Position numbers and translations under genes: made by a program | Assembly (NCBI GenBank): GCA_028715785.1 | Contig: JAQURC010000005.1 | Span: forward strand, 66,095 to 99,293 | Direction of reading: 5' to 3' | From: Candidatus Omnitrophota bacterium | GTDB lineage: Bacteria > Omnitrophota > Gorgyraeia > Gygaellales > Profunditerraquicolaceae | DNA length: 33,199 nucleotides | Notes under the pieces: generated by a model | What the model was told of the DNA's origin: nothing | The model's input: only the letters and a program-made list of their open reading frames with translations | The model's database searches: none | Part shown: positions 1 through 8,804 of the stretch, piece by piece | Position numbering within the stretch: position 1 is the stretch's first letter | Layout of the letters: every line of letters begins with the position of its first letter

Positions 1-870
1 TTGCGCTTTTTTACAAGGCCGGCAGAAAATATCTTTTTTTACAACTATACTATTCTCCGACCAGGGGGCATACCTGGTTTCATCCGTAGGGCCGAATATC
101 GCGACAACCGGCACATTCAGGTAACTGGCCAGGTGCATTACCGCGCTGTCATTGGTAACCAGGAGCTTTGCTTTTTTTAACAGAGCGGCAAGCTGGCCTA
201 AAGTTGTTTTTGCGCAAAGGTCAAGAATTCCCGGACAAGAGTTATGAATATGCGAACACACGGATTGATCGGTTTTATCTCCTACTAAAACTACGCCACA
301 GCCCTCTTTGAGAAGCAGATTGCAAAGCCGGCTGAAATTTTGTTTGTCCCAACATTTAATCCGGCTCCTTGCCCCAGGGGCAACCACGATTAATTTAGCG
401 CAGCCGGTTAATTTTTTTTCGTTTAAAATATCTTCGATATAACCGGCATCCTGAAGAGCAATATCCAATGATTGGCGCTTTTTACCGCCTGCGGGATAAT
501 CGGAAAAACCCGCCCAAAACAGGTGTCTGTCTTTCATATGCTTAATCTTTTTGGGAATTACGCGCAAAGGCGAGCTTCTTTTTTTAGCCGGCAGGAAAGC
601 CCCAAAAAAACTGTTGCGCAGGTCAACCACCAGGTCAAACTTTTCCCTGCTTAAAGAAATAAACAGTTTGAACTTCTGGACCAATTTAATATGTTTGTCA
701 AAAATAACCACTTTGTCAACTGCCGGATTATCGATGAAGATCTCCTTGGGCCGGGGAGGCACAAGGCAGGTAATTTGTCCTTGCGGATATTTTTCCCTCA
801 ATGCATCCAATACCGGAAGGGTCAAAATACAGTCGCCGATATTGCTCAGGGTTATAAAAAGGACCTTCAT
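1..870 (-). CDS. Glycosyltransferase family 9 (heptosyltransferase-like), 3' end cut by window edge
   Basis: The ORF track misses this gene because it has no stop codon inside the window. I translated it by hand from ATG at 870 as 290 open codons to base 1. It starts MKVLFITLSNIGDCILTLP, the GT9 N-terminal signature (xxSNIGDxxLxxP), and later has NDSAVMHLASYL followed by GPTDETRYAP, the C-terminal nucleotide-sugar-binding region. The frame ends in a Cys-rich stretch (CRPCKKAQ) like the other GT9 proteins here, so only a short C-terminus is missing. GT9 enzymes transfer ADP-heptose or related sugars to the LPS inner core at the cytoplasmic face. The start overlaps the upstream gene by 4 bp (ATGA), so it belongs to the LPS operon. 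The exact donor and acceptor cannot be read from the sequence. Confidence 0.9.
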   Translation of the reverse strand, partial: MKVLFITLSNIGDCILTLPVLDALREKYPQGQITCLVPPRPKEIFIDNPAVDKVVIFDKHIKLVQKFKLFISLSREKFDLVVDLRNSFFGAFLPAKKRSSPLRVIPKKIKHMKDRHLFWAGFSDYPAGGKKRQSLDIALQDAGYIEDILNEKKLTGCAKLIVVAPGARSRIKCWDKQNFSRLCNLLLKEGCGVVLVGDKTDQSVCSHIHNSCPGILDLCAKTTLGQLAALLKKAKLLVTNDSAVMHLASYLNVPVVAIFGPTDETRYAPWSENSIVVKKDIFCRPCKKAQ

Positions 871-1904
871 GTTTTTTTTATCTTCCTGGCTTCTGCCAAA
901 ACATCTTCAGGGGTAATTGCTTTCATGCAGCGGTTGTCCCGGCAATCCACTTTATAACAAGGTATCGGGCAGCCCGTATCTTTCTGCAAAACAATCACAT
1001 TGGCAGAAGGGTAGGGCCCGGTGACCTCCTTAGAGGTGGGGCCAAAAATGGCGATTATCTTTTTAGCCCCTACGGCATTGGCAATATGTAAAGGCCCGGT
1101 ATCGGCGGTAATGAACAAATCCGCTCTTTTTGCCAATGCGCCTAATTGCTTTATATTAAAAACCCCGCAGGCAACCAGCGGAGCCTCCTTCATCGCCCCT
1201 TTAACCTGGTTTGCCAGCTCCAGGTCAGAAGCGCTTCCGGTGATAATTACCTTTGCCTTCATCTCTTTAATTAATTTATCGGCCAATTGCGCCCAATAAT
1301 CTTTGGGCCAGCGCTTGGGCATCCAATTGCCCCCCGGGTTAAGCGCCACTACAAAACTATCGGGACCGACAGAATTCCGGATTAAAAAATTATCAACGTA
1401 AGTTTCATCCAGGGGGGAAAAGAAGAAATCCGGGTACCTGTCCTCGATACGCAGCCCCGCTTTTTCAATTACATCCAAATAATAATCTATGCGGTGCAGG
1501 GAATCTTTTTTGGGAGGGATGATTTTTTTGGTCAGAAGGAAAGCGCGTTTCCTGGTAAGGTGGCCGATGCGCTGATTTATTCCGGCCAGCCGGCAGATCA
1601 GCGCGCGGCTGAATGAGCGGTGCAACAGGAATACGGTATCGAATTTCTTGCTCTTAAGCAGGCTGACAAAATTAAGTTTGGCCAGCATCCCTTTATGCCT
1701 GTCCTTTTCATCAAAAATTATCACTTCATCCAGATAAGGATTGTCTTTTAATATGGGATAACAGCGGCTGGGAATAACGCAGGCAATATAACTGGCCGGA
1801 TAGTTCCTGCGGATATTCCTGATGGCGGCGCTGGAAAACAAAACATCCCCCAGCCAATTGACATTAAAAATTAAAATGCGTTTTCCCGTATTCTCTTTGC
1901 TCAT
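867..1904 (-). CDS. Glycosyltransferase family 9, WaaF/heptosyltransferase II-like
   Basis: The protein is 345 aa, a full-length GT9. Residues about 10-25 read ILIFNVNWLGDVLFSSAAIR; the NWLGD pentapeptide is the WaaF-type N-terminal signature. The C-terminal half carries TADTGPLHIANAVGAKK and GPTSKEVTGPY, the family's sugar-nucleotide binding region, then a Cys-rich segment (CPIPCYKVDCRDNRCM) shared with the GT9 domain of the fusion gene in this operon. The likely role is adding a heptose-type sugar to the LPS core. It overlaps the deacetylase gene upstream and the GT9 gene downstream by 4 bp each, so translational coupling is likely. Family assignment is firm; the exact linkage is unknown. 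Confidence 0.9.
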   Translation of the reverse strand: MSKENTGKRILIFNVNWLGDVLFSSAAIRNIRRNYPASYIACVIPSRCYPILKDNPYLDEVIIFDEKDRHKGMLAKLNFVSLLKSKKFDTVFLLHRSFSRALICRLAGINQRIGHLTRKRAFLLTKKIIPPKKDSLHRIDYYLDVIEKAGLRIEDRYPDFFFSPLDETYVDNFLIRNSVGPDSFVVALNPGGNWMPKRWPKDYWAQLADKLIKEMKAKVIITGSASDLELANQVKGAMKEAPLVACGVFNIKQLGALAKRADLFITADTGPLHIANAVGAKKIIAIFGPTSKEVTGPYPSANVIVLQKDTGCPIPCYKVDCRDNRCMKAITPEDVLAEARKIKKT

Positions 1905-2698
1905 TTATTATTATGATTATGGCTGCGAAATGAATTATAATAACCGCTGAGCTTTACCCAAAAAACAAAAAGATTGCCTGCGTTTTCAGAAATACGCACC
2001 CTTTTGATCGCATATACATCCTGATTGGAGAATTTTCTTCCCAGAGCAGTAGAGACGGCATATTTATAGCCTGCCTCTTTTACCAGATCTTTTATATGCG
2101 GGGTAAATATCCCCCCCACGTAACAAAATGTGTCCACCGGCGCTTTTAGTTTCTCCTCAAACATCTTCTTAGAATCGATGATCTGCCTCCTTAACTGCGT
2201 TTCGGAGTTTATATCAACCAGGGGTGTGGCCCCAAACGTATGGCTGCCGAAAGTAATCAAACCGCTATCCTGCATCTCTTTAATCTGCCCCCAATTTAGA
2301 CGGTCGCCTTGAGGCCTGCCTACTTCACCATAAATGAGGAATATTGTCGCAGGTATCCCTAATTTCTTTAAAACCGGATAGGCGTAAGTATAATTATCAA
2401 GAAAGCCGTCATCAAAAGTTACGGCAACGGTCTTAAAAGGAATCCGCTTCTTATCGCCGACCATCCGGCCAATTGCCTCCAGACTGACGATATTATAATG
2501 GTGCGATCTTAGAAACTGCATCTGCTTTGCAAATACCTCGGGAGAAACTATTAATCTATACATTACGCTGTCGCTCTTAGGATTAATTGAGTGATACATA
2601 AGTACCGGCGGCATATATAAAGAACGGGCGCAGGAAGAAAAAACAAAAATAACGACTACGGCGCATAAAGCAGCAATTAATCTTTTTTTTCCAGGCAT
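1901..2698 (-). CDS. Polysaccharide deacetylase (NodB homology domain), probable lipoprotein, lacking one metal-ligand His
   Basis: The protein is 265 aa. The N-terminus has a hydrophobic segment ending FVFSSC at Cys23, a lipobox-like signal, so it is probably exported and lipid-anchored. The NodB domain begins at PVLMYHSINP. Motif 1 is TFDDGF, with the catalytic base and metal-ligand aspartates at about 96-97. Motif 2, normally H(S/T)xxH, reads HTFGA, so the first metal His (about 153) is kept and the second is Ala157. The family removes N- or O-acetyl groups from polysaccharides using Zn/Co. The missing ligand suggests altered metal binding or loss of catalysis. It sits between glycosyltransferases with a 22-bp overlap upstream and 4 bp downstream, so the substrate is probably a surface glycan. 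Confidence 0.85.
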   Translation of the reverse strand: MPGKKRLIAALCAVVVIFVFSSCARSLYMPPVLMYHSINPKSDSVMYRLIVSPEVFAKQMQFLRSHHYNIVSLEAIGRMVGDKKRIPFKTVAVTFDDGFLDNYTYAYPVLKKLGIPATIFLIYGEVGRPQGDRLNWGQIKEMQDSGLITFGSHTFGATPLVDINSETQLRRQIIDSKKMFEEKLKAPVDTFCYVGGIFTPHIKDLVKEAGYKYAVSTALGRKFSNQDVYAIKRVRISENAGNLFVFWVKLSGYYNSFRSHNHNNK

Positions 2699-3774
2699 TT
2701 TTTATAAACCCCCTCTGTGGCAGCGACCATTTTTTCTTTGGAAAAATTTTCAATAATGAATTTACGCGCGTTTTCTCCTAAATTACGGGCCAACTTGCGG
2801 TCTCTGAATAATCTGATAATTGCCCGGGCCAGCCCTTCAACGTCAGCCGGGCCAACCAATAAACCGTTGACTTCATTCCGGATCAAAGTCTTGATCCCGC
2901 CTACGGATGAGCCGATTACGGCAAGCCCCTGCGCCATTGCCTCCATCAGCGCCAGGCCCAGCCCCTCCTGCAATGAAGGCATCACAAAAACATCCATCGC
3001 CGAAAGCATGCCTCTGGTATTGCCGGCCTCCGGAATAAAGAGCACATTCTCTTTAATAGCTAAAGCATCTACTTCCTTGTTCAACGCATTCTTCATTTTA
3101 CCTTCGCCAATGATCAGCAGCTTGGCAGTCGGAAAAATTTCTATAACTTTGCGCATCGCCCGAATTAAATAAATGTGTCCTTTCACATCTGAAAGCCGGG
3201 CAACAATACCGGCCAGGAGAACATCGTTTATGCCTAAGTCTTTACGCAGGGCGTCTCTTGCCGAAAAATCCCCGAAATTATCGGTATCTATTCCGTTATT
3301 TATTACGCTTATGATTTTAGCATTGACTTTGAGATCGGCAATTAAATGCTCTTTAACCTCACTGCTTATGGCAATCACCGCCTGGCCCCAATAAGGAAAT
3401 AACAGACGCGAAAGTTTCGGCTTAAAAAAACCGTGACAGGTAAAAACATGCGCAATATTTAAAGAGCGGCTTAATAAATTCCCTAAAACCTGGGTAGTGC
3501 GGCTGTTGGAATGCACCAGATCAAGATTGAATTTTTTAGCCTCTTTCTTCAGTTTAAAATAACTAAAAATAATCTTCGGGCTGATTTCATTTTTTGTCCT
3601 CAAGGGGACCCTTATGTGTTTTACCCCCAAGCCGATAAATTTCTCCGTCAATTCACCGCCGCTTGAGGCCAGGTAAATATTGTGCCCTCTTTGCTTTAAC
3701 CCGCCGGACAAAGTGTATAAGTAGCTGGTTACTCCCCCGACATTAAGATGATTGGCGATAAAAAGTATGTTCAT
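2677..3774 (-). CDS. Glycosyltransferase family 4
   Basis: The protein is 365 aa, a normal GT4 length with a GT-B fold. The N-terminal domain begins MNILFIANHLNVGGVTSYLYTL, the GG-containing acceptor-side loop. The C-terminal domain begins near GIVARLSDVKGHIYLI, and the donor-binding EX7E motif is EGLGLALME near residue 270, followed by GSSVGG and NGLLV. It should transfer an activated sugar to a growing LPS or other surface polysaccharide chain in the cytoplasm. It overlaps the GT4-GT9 fusion by 4 bp upstream and the deacetylase by 22 bp downstream. The sugar cannot be predicted. Confidence 0.92.
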   Translation of the reverse strand: MNILFIANHLNVGGVTSYLYTLSGGLKQRGHNIYLASSGGELTEKFIGLGVKHIRVPLRTKNEISPKIIFSYFKLKKEAKKFNLDLVHSNSRTTQVLGNLLSRSLNIAHVFTCHGFFKPKLSRLLFPYWGQAVIAISSEVKEHLIADLKVNAKIISVINNGIDTDNFGDFSARDALRKDLGINDVLLAGIVARLSDVKGHIYLIRAMRKVIEIFPTAKLLIIGEGKMKNALNKEVDALAIKENVLFIPEAGNTRGMLSAMDVFVMPSLQEGLGLALMEAMAQGLAVIGSSVGGIKTLIRNEVNGLLVGPADVEGLARAIIRLFRDRKLARNLGENARKFIIENFSKEKMVAATEGVYKKCLEKKD

Positions 3775-5864
3775 TTAAGCAGTTTCCCGATTGCCTCAAA
3801 CACTTCCGCAGGGTTGATCTCAACCATACAGCGCTTGGAGCGGCATTTGGTTTTATAGCAGGGACTGCAGTTCAAATCTTTCTTAATTATGATATAATCC
3901 TTGCCCGGCGGCAGGTGCCGGCGCGGGTCAGTCGGCCCGAATAAGGCAATAAACGGAGTGCCTACTGCGGAGGCAATATGCAAAGGCGAAGAATCCGCGG
4001 AAACAAATACATGGCATCTCTTGATTAAAACCGCCAGTTCATTGATGGTAGTCTTGCCGCAGGCATTGATAATCTTGGTGTTCTTCAAAGAATTAATCAG
4101 CAGGCTGGCAAAACCCAGGTCATCCTGGGTGCCGGTAATAACCACGCGGATATCTTTTAATTCCAGCTCCTGGCACAAACAAATCAAATACTCCAATGGC
4201 CAGCGTTTAGTGCCCCATCTGGGCGAAGCGCTGATATTGATCCCCACAACCTTCTGGGCCTGGCTTAACCATTGCGCATTCAAAAGCTCATCCACTGTTT
4301 TTGCGTCTTCGCCGGAAGGCCAAAGCTCAAGCCGGTTATCCAAAAGATCGATTCCCAGCATCTTCAAAATCCGGAATTGATGGGTTACCGGGTCAACGGG
4401 CGGTTTTTCGTCTTTAATAGCATGACTGAGCAAAAAGGCAAACTTTTTGTTATCATATCCATAACGATTAATACAGCCGCTTAAATAAGTTAACACGTGG
4501 CTCCTGCGGTTGTTCTGCAAATCAATAACTATATCAAAATTCTTACTCCTTAAAATCCGCCCGATCCCCCAGAGCCCCATCAGGCCTCTATCTTTATTTT
4601 TCAAATCACAAACTAACAATTCATCGATATAGGGGCTCCTTAAAAGGATGTCTTTGGACTCCTCGCCGATTAAAAAACTGATTTTAAAATTCTCCTGGGG
4701 GAATTTTTCCCGGATCGCCCTTAATGCCGCCGTAGAAAGGATTATATCCCCCAAAGAGCCCAACTTAATGATCAGGATCTTAAAATTACTCAAAGCCTGG
4801 CGATAAACCTCCAAGGTATTCTTGACCATTAATTCAACATTGTATTTTTCTTTAACCTTGGCATAGGCATTCTCCGCCAGTTCCCCGGCTAATTGCGGGT
4901 CATTAAAAATACGCATTACGGCATCGGCCATGCTTTTATGGTCCGCCGGAGGCACTAAAAGTCCGTTTTTACCATCTTCGATAATATCGACCACTCCGCC
5001 GACTTTGGTCGCCACAACCGGAACACCACAGGCCTGCGCCTCAACCACTACCCTGCCGAAGGCCTCATGAGTTGTCGTGGCCAAAACCACCAGATCCAGA
5101 TGCGCCAGTATCCCGGGAACATCCCGCTGCGTGCCCAAAAACTCCGTGCAATGCCAGAGCCCGAGCCTGCGCACCAAAACCTGCACCTCCTCCTTATATG
5201 CCTCCTTAGAAGCAGGGGCATCTCCGACAATCCAAACCTTCAAACGGGGGACTAATCTTGAAACGCGCGCCATAGCTTTGATAAAATGCAGGTGGCCTTT
5301 CAAAGGAGTGATCCTGCCGATAATTGCCACATTAAAATCCTGTTTTCTCTTTGTCCGGGGATCGAGATATTTGAATTTCTCCAGGTCCACGCTGCGCGGC
5401 ACAAGCCTGATCCGTTCATGCGGCACGGAAAAATCTTCAATCATATGCCGGGCGATTACGTTGCTTAAAACAATCACCCTTTTGGCCCAGCCCATCACGA
5501 CGCTAAAAAGATGTTTTTGGTAATAGCCATGGCAGGTGGTAATAAATACCGCCTTTGTCCTGCGGCAGGCAAAAAAAGCAATCCAGGCAGGGACTCTTGA
5601 ACGGGCGTGCACTATATCAATCTCCTCCTTTTTAATTATCTTGGCTAATTCAGGGATTAATTTAAATATGGAGACTATTGATTTCTTGTTTACGGCCAGC
5701 GTATAGTGTTTTGCCCCGCTTGCCTCCAGCTCTTTAACCAGAGCGCCGCCGGCAGAAACAACCACGGATTGATGCCCCAGCCGCACCAGGTATTTGGAGA
5801 GGTCCAGTGTGCCGGTCTCCACTCCGCCCACATTAAGTTCAGGCAGTATTTGCAGTATTTTCAT
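3771..5864 (-). CDS. Fused glycosyltransferase: GT4 (N-terminal) + GT9 heptosyltransferase-like (C-terminal)
   Basis: The 697-aa protein is about twice the length of a single glycosyltransferase. Residues 1 to about 355 are a complete GT4: MKILQILPELNVGGVETGTL at the start, GRITPLKGHL at the second domain, and EX7E as EAFGRVVVE at about 267-275. Residues about 361-697 are a complete GT9: FKILIIKLGSLGDIILSTAA, then SADSSPLHIASAVG, GPTDPRRHLPPG and a Cys-rich CSPCYKTKCRSKRCM tail. The joint at about 357-362 has almost no linker. There is no internal stop or frame change in the given sequence. Two sugar-transfer steps are probably coupled in LPS core assembly. Both ends overlap their neighbours by 4 bp. 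Confidence 0.92.
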   Translation of the reverse strand: MKILQILPELNVGGVETGTLDLSKYLVRLGHQSVVVSAGGALVKELEASGAKHYTLAVNKKSIVSIFKLIPELAKIIKKEEIDIVHARSRVPAWIAFFACRRTKAVFITTCHGYYQKHLFSVVMGWAKRVIVLSNVIARHMIEDFSVPHERIRLVPRSVDLEKFKYLDPRTKRKQDFNVAIIGRITPLKGHLHFIKAMARVSRLVPRLKVWIVGDAPASKEAYKEEVQVLVRRLGLWHCTEFLGTQRDVPGILAHLDLVVLATTTHEAFGRVVVEAQACGVPVVATKVGGVVDIIEDGKNGLLVPPADHKSMADAVMRIFNDPQLAGELAENAYAKVKEKYNVELMVKNTLEVYRQALSNFKILIIKLGSLGDIILSTAALRAIREKFPQENFKISFLIGEESKDILLRSPYIDELLVCDLKNKDRGLMGLWGIGRILRSKNFDIVIDLQNNRRSHVLTYLSGCINRYGYDNKKFAFLLSHAIKDEKPPVDPVTHQFRILKMLGIDLLDNRLELWPSGEDAKTVDELLNAQWLSQAQKVVGINISASPRWGTKRWPLEYLICLCQELELKDIRVVITGTQDDLGFASLLINSLKNTKIINACGKTTINELAVLIKRCHVFVSADSSPLHIASAVGTPFIALFGPTDPRRHLPPGKDYIIIKKDLNCSPCYKTKCRSKRCMVEINPAEVFEAIGKLLK

Positions 5865-7786
5865 AGGATTCTATTTAACGCCTTGATTACTTTTAAATTA
5901 TCTTCGGGCGTATTTATTTTGGGTTTATTTACCCACACTTCCCTGATGGCGCCTGCTAAATCCTGGATCTCTTTTAAATATAGATACCCTTTCTCCTGAT
6001 AACTTTTTAAAAAATCCCGGTGCTTACGGCTAAGGCCGCCAGCTTTATATACGACGACGTATTTTTCCGCAGTGACCGCTTCAGAGATCATCGAGATACT
6101 TTCCGGAGAACAGATGATTATACCGCTTAATCCCAATATCCCTCCGGCAACATCGGGATTATTATTTTCATTGGCAATGACCAAAAGTTTGCAGCGCGGG
6201 TAATCGGCAAATTCATCCTTAACTGCCTGTTCCGCTTCAGGAGGGGTGCGCCGCGAAGTAGAGATCAGCAGGCCGGCGTTTAATTCTTCGGCCGATTTCT
6301 TGATCTGCCCGGACAACTCTATTATATCATGCGCATCAATAGAAAACTTCTTACTATTGCCTCCGATTAACACCCCGATACATAAGCCGGATACAGGGCC
6401 TTTTAAAAGATTGGACTGTTGGATCCTTTTTGATTTGGCGTTTAAATAATCCGCGTCAATTAAATTAAGCGCGCCCTCGGTAATCACCACATTCCTTCTC
6501 TCTGCCGGCCGGTCATGTCTTGGGATAATCGCCAAATCAAATTTATTTAAACTCAAATTAGCCGGCCGCATTAACACAATGGACTTAGCCTGGTTTTCTT
6601 TTGCCAGAAGATAATTTACCACGCCGGTTGAGCCTCCGGCGGAAATAATAATATCCGGCCCAAAACGCATCAACTGCGTCCAGCTTTCTTTGGTTAAAGC
6701 CCGGCGCAGGCAACGCAGGCAGCCGGTGGCTTTGGCTAGCGGAAGCCAAACCACGGCCTGCCGGCCAAATTTAACCTCCTGAACGGATAAATTAGTTTTT
6801 ATGCCGCGGCTGGCCAACTGCCGGCCAATTAATTTAACCAACCCTTCAGACTGGCGCAGGTGCCCGGCCCTGCCATCGGAAAGTATTAAAACTTCTCTCT
6901 CCCGGCCGTACTTCCAAATTTTATAGGTCCAAAGATATTCGTGAGGATATTGACGGATATATTTTTCATAAATATTAGTTAGCCTTTGTAAGTTTTCCCT
7001 CAAATCGTTTTCAGGATCAGCGGTTCGGGTTGCCGTATAAACCTGCTCCAGGATCACTTTGGTATACGGCCCTTTGATCCGCGTGTAGAAAACAGGGATG
7101 ATCGAACAATCGTATTTCAACGCCAGCTTCACCGCCCCCACCGACATTGAAGCCTGCCTGCCGAAAAATTTGACTATCTGGCCGCTTTTGCCGCCCTGAT
7201 CCACGGTCATACCTACCGCCTGATTACTTTTTAGCGCCTCAATCAACTGGCGGGTGCCGCCGTCTTTATGGATAATCATTGCCTCCTGCTTAAGCCGGTA
7301 AGAATTAAGCAGGGCGTTTAACCTGGGAAAACCCTGGTCGCGGACAAACAGAACAAAGGGAAAACCTAAATTTGCGCAAATAATATTGGAGAGCTCCCAA
7401 TTACCCTCGTGCACAATCAGAAAAATTACGCCTTTGCCTCTTTTAAAAGCCGCCTCTATATTAGCCTTATTTTCGATATGGATATACTTTTCAAGATACC
7501 GCTTATTTATGCGCGGGATAAATGCAATCTCAATGATGTTCTGGCCAAAAGCCTGATATGCTTTGCGCGTGATCCTGGCGCTGGATGCGCAATCAAACTT
7601 ATCCGCAACAGCCTTTCGGATATTGGCATAGGCAACAGCCCGATGGCGCTTGTCAAAGAAATAAATGAGGTCCCCCAGCCTCCGGCCTAAGAAAAGGCTA
7701 AAATTTAAGGGCACAAAATAAGTAAAAAAGCTTAAACCCCTAAAGAGAATACAAATTAAGTAATCTGCGATTAAATTCTGCTTCAT
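5861..7786 (-). CDS. Fused lipid A acyltransferase (LpxL/HtrB-type) + ELM1-like (DUF1022/COG3660) domain
   Basis: The protein is 641 aa. Residues 1 to about 295 are a LpxL/HtrB-type lysophospholipid acyltransferase, with a hydrophobic N-terminus and the catalytic HX4(D/E) motif as HEGNWE at 126-131. This class adds secondary acyl chains to Kdo-lipid A at the inner membrane. From about 298 a second domain begins VLILSDGRAGHLRQSEG, the signature of the mitochondrial-fission-ELM1-like family, and continues through IISAGGSTGVVNYLL, LIGGNSKKF and CSPESISMISEA, giving a GT-B-like layout. In bacteria that family is often found beside LPS genes, but its reaction is not established. The gene overlaps lpxK by 47 bp upstream and the GT4-GT9 gene by 4 bp downstream. 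Confidence 0.88.
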   Translation of the reverse strand: MKQNLIADYLICILFRGLSFFTYFVPLNFSLFLGRRLGDLIYFFDKRHRAVAYANIRKAVADKFDCASSARITRKAYQAFGQNIIEIAFIPRINKRYLEKYIHIENKANIEAAFKRGKGVIFLIVHEGNWELSNIICANLGFPFVLFVRDQGFPRLNALLNSYRLKQEAMIIHKDGGTRQLIEALKSNQAVGMTVDQGGKSGQIVKFFGRQASMSVGAVKLALKYDCSIIPVFYTRIKGPYTKVILEQVYTATRTADPENDLRENLQRLTNIYEKYIRQYPHEYLWTYKIWKYGREREVLILSDGRAGHLRQSEGLVKLIGRQLASRGIKTNLSVQEVKFGRQAVVWLPLAKATGCLRCLRRALTKESWTQLMRFGPDIIISAGGSTGVVNYLLAKENQAKSIVLMRPANLSLNKFDLAIIPRHDRPAERRNVVITEGALNLIDADYLNAKSKRIQQSNLLKGPVSGLCIGVLIGGNSKKFSIDAHDIIELSGQIKKSAEELNAGLLISTSRRTPPEAEQAVKDEFADYPRCKLLVIANENNNPDVAGGILGLSGIIICSPESISMISEAVTAEKYVVVYKAGGLSRKHRDFLKSYQEKGYLYLKEIQDLAGAIREVWVNKPKINTPEDNLKVIKALNRIL

Positions 7787-8801
7787 TTTTGGTTATGCTT
7801 AGTTTTATATCCAGGGCCAGTATAGCTGCCCCCCGGATTTGCAGTTCCCTGATCTTTACGGCATCCTTCTGGGTAGTAATAATGGTATCTAAATTTATTT
7901 GGCGCGCCGCTTTGATAATACTATCAATCTCTGCCTGCGTATAATCATGGTGATCGGCAAACCTGAATGCTTTCGCGATCTTGATTCCCAGCGAAGAGAC
8001 ACAATCCTCAAACCCTTGCGGATTACCAATGCCGGAAAATACCGCGACACTCTTGCCTTTAAAAGAATCTAAACCTAAAGAACTGCCGGAAACGGACACA
8101 TTGCTGAATGCTTCTGGCTTATGTATTGACTCAACGATCAAAGCCTGCGGGTTTATACGTTTTAATTTAGCGCAAAGTCCACTTGTATCCTGATCAGGCT
8201 TAACCTGAGTCAATAAAAATATATCTGCGCGCCTTAACGCGCTTAGAGGCTCCCGTAAGAATCCGGCCGGCAGCATGCGGCAATTACCAAAAGGATTGGC
8301 CGCGTCAATAGTCACTATCTCCAGGTCTTTAAATATCCGCCACTGCTGCAGGCCGTCATCCAGGATCAATGTGTCTGCCGCGTAATCCCTGACTGCCTTA
8401 AAAGCCGCCCTTATTCTGTTTTTATCAACGATTACCCGAAGGAACGGAAGTTTTTTTTGCAGCATTGCCGGTTCATCGCCTATGCTTTGGGCACCCTGCT
8501 TTCCAGTATCCCGTTTATAGCCCCGGCTTAAGACCGTAATTTTCTTGCCCTGCGAATTCAACTTTTCGGCTAAATATTCGACAAAAGTGGTTTTGCCTGT
8601 GCCGCCCAGAGTGATATTTCCGACGCTGATTACTTTGGTACTAAAGCGCGCGGGCCTTATTCTATAGAAACTGGCCAGAATAATTACAGCTAGACCGTAA
8701 ACAAGAGAAAGTAAAAATAAAAATCCTCTTAACAATACCGCAAAAGGGCCATTAATCTTGCAGCTAACCAGATTATAAAGATACTCTTTTGCCGAAAACA
8801 T
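7740..8801 (-). CDS. lpxK: Tetraacyldisaccharide 4'-kinase
   Basis: The protein is 353 aa, the usual LpxK length. It phosphorylates the 4' position of tetraacyldisaccharide-1-phosphate to make lipid IVA. The N-terminus has one membrane segment (AVLLRGFLFLLSLVYGLAVIIL), followed by VISVGNITLGGTGKTTF, which contains the P-loop GGTGKTTF typical of LpxK. LDDGLQQW is the conserved DDGxQ segment near the catalytic Asp. ATG at 8801 lies 3 bp from the stop of the Gdt1-like gene. The 3' end overlaps the acyltransferase fusion by 47 bp, so the next two lipid A steps are encoded together. It marks the organism as a lipid A producer. Confidence 0.95.
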   Translation of the reverse strand: MFSAKEYLYNLVSCKINGPFAVLLRGFLFLLSLVYGLAVIILASFYRIRPARFSTKVISVGNITLGGTGKTTFVEYLAEKLNSQGKKITVLSRGYKRDTGKQGAQSIGDEPAMLQKKLPFLRVIVDKNRIRAAFKAVRDYAADTLILDDGLQQWRIFKDLEIVTIDAANPFGNCRMLPAGFLREPLSALRRADIFLLTQVKPDQDTSGLCAKLKRINPQALIVESIHKPEAFSNVSVSGSSLGLDSFKGKSVAVFSGIGNPQGFEDCVSSLGIKIAKAFRFADHHDYTQAEIDSIIKAARQINLDTIITTQKDAVKIRELQIRGAAILALDIKLSITKNEAEFNRRLLNLYSL

Positions 8802-8804
8802 GGC

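Noticed and set aside
840-1010. Cys-rich C-termini of the GT9 proteins as a possible novel metal site
   Set aside because: A Cys-rich tail is common in heptosyltransferase-like GT9 proteins, so it supports family membership and is not new.
3901-4484. Plus-strand ORFs inside the GT4-GT9 gene (and similar plus-strand ORFs across the window)
   Set aside because: Antisense shadows of long minus-strand genes with strong domain motifs.
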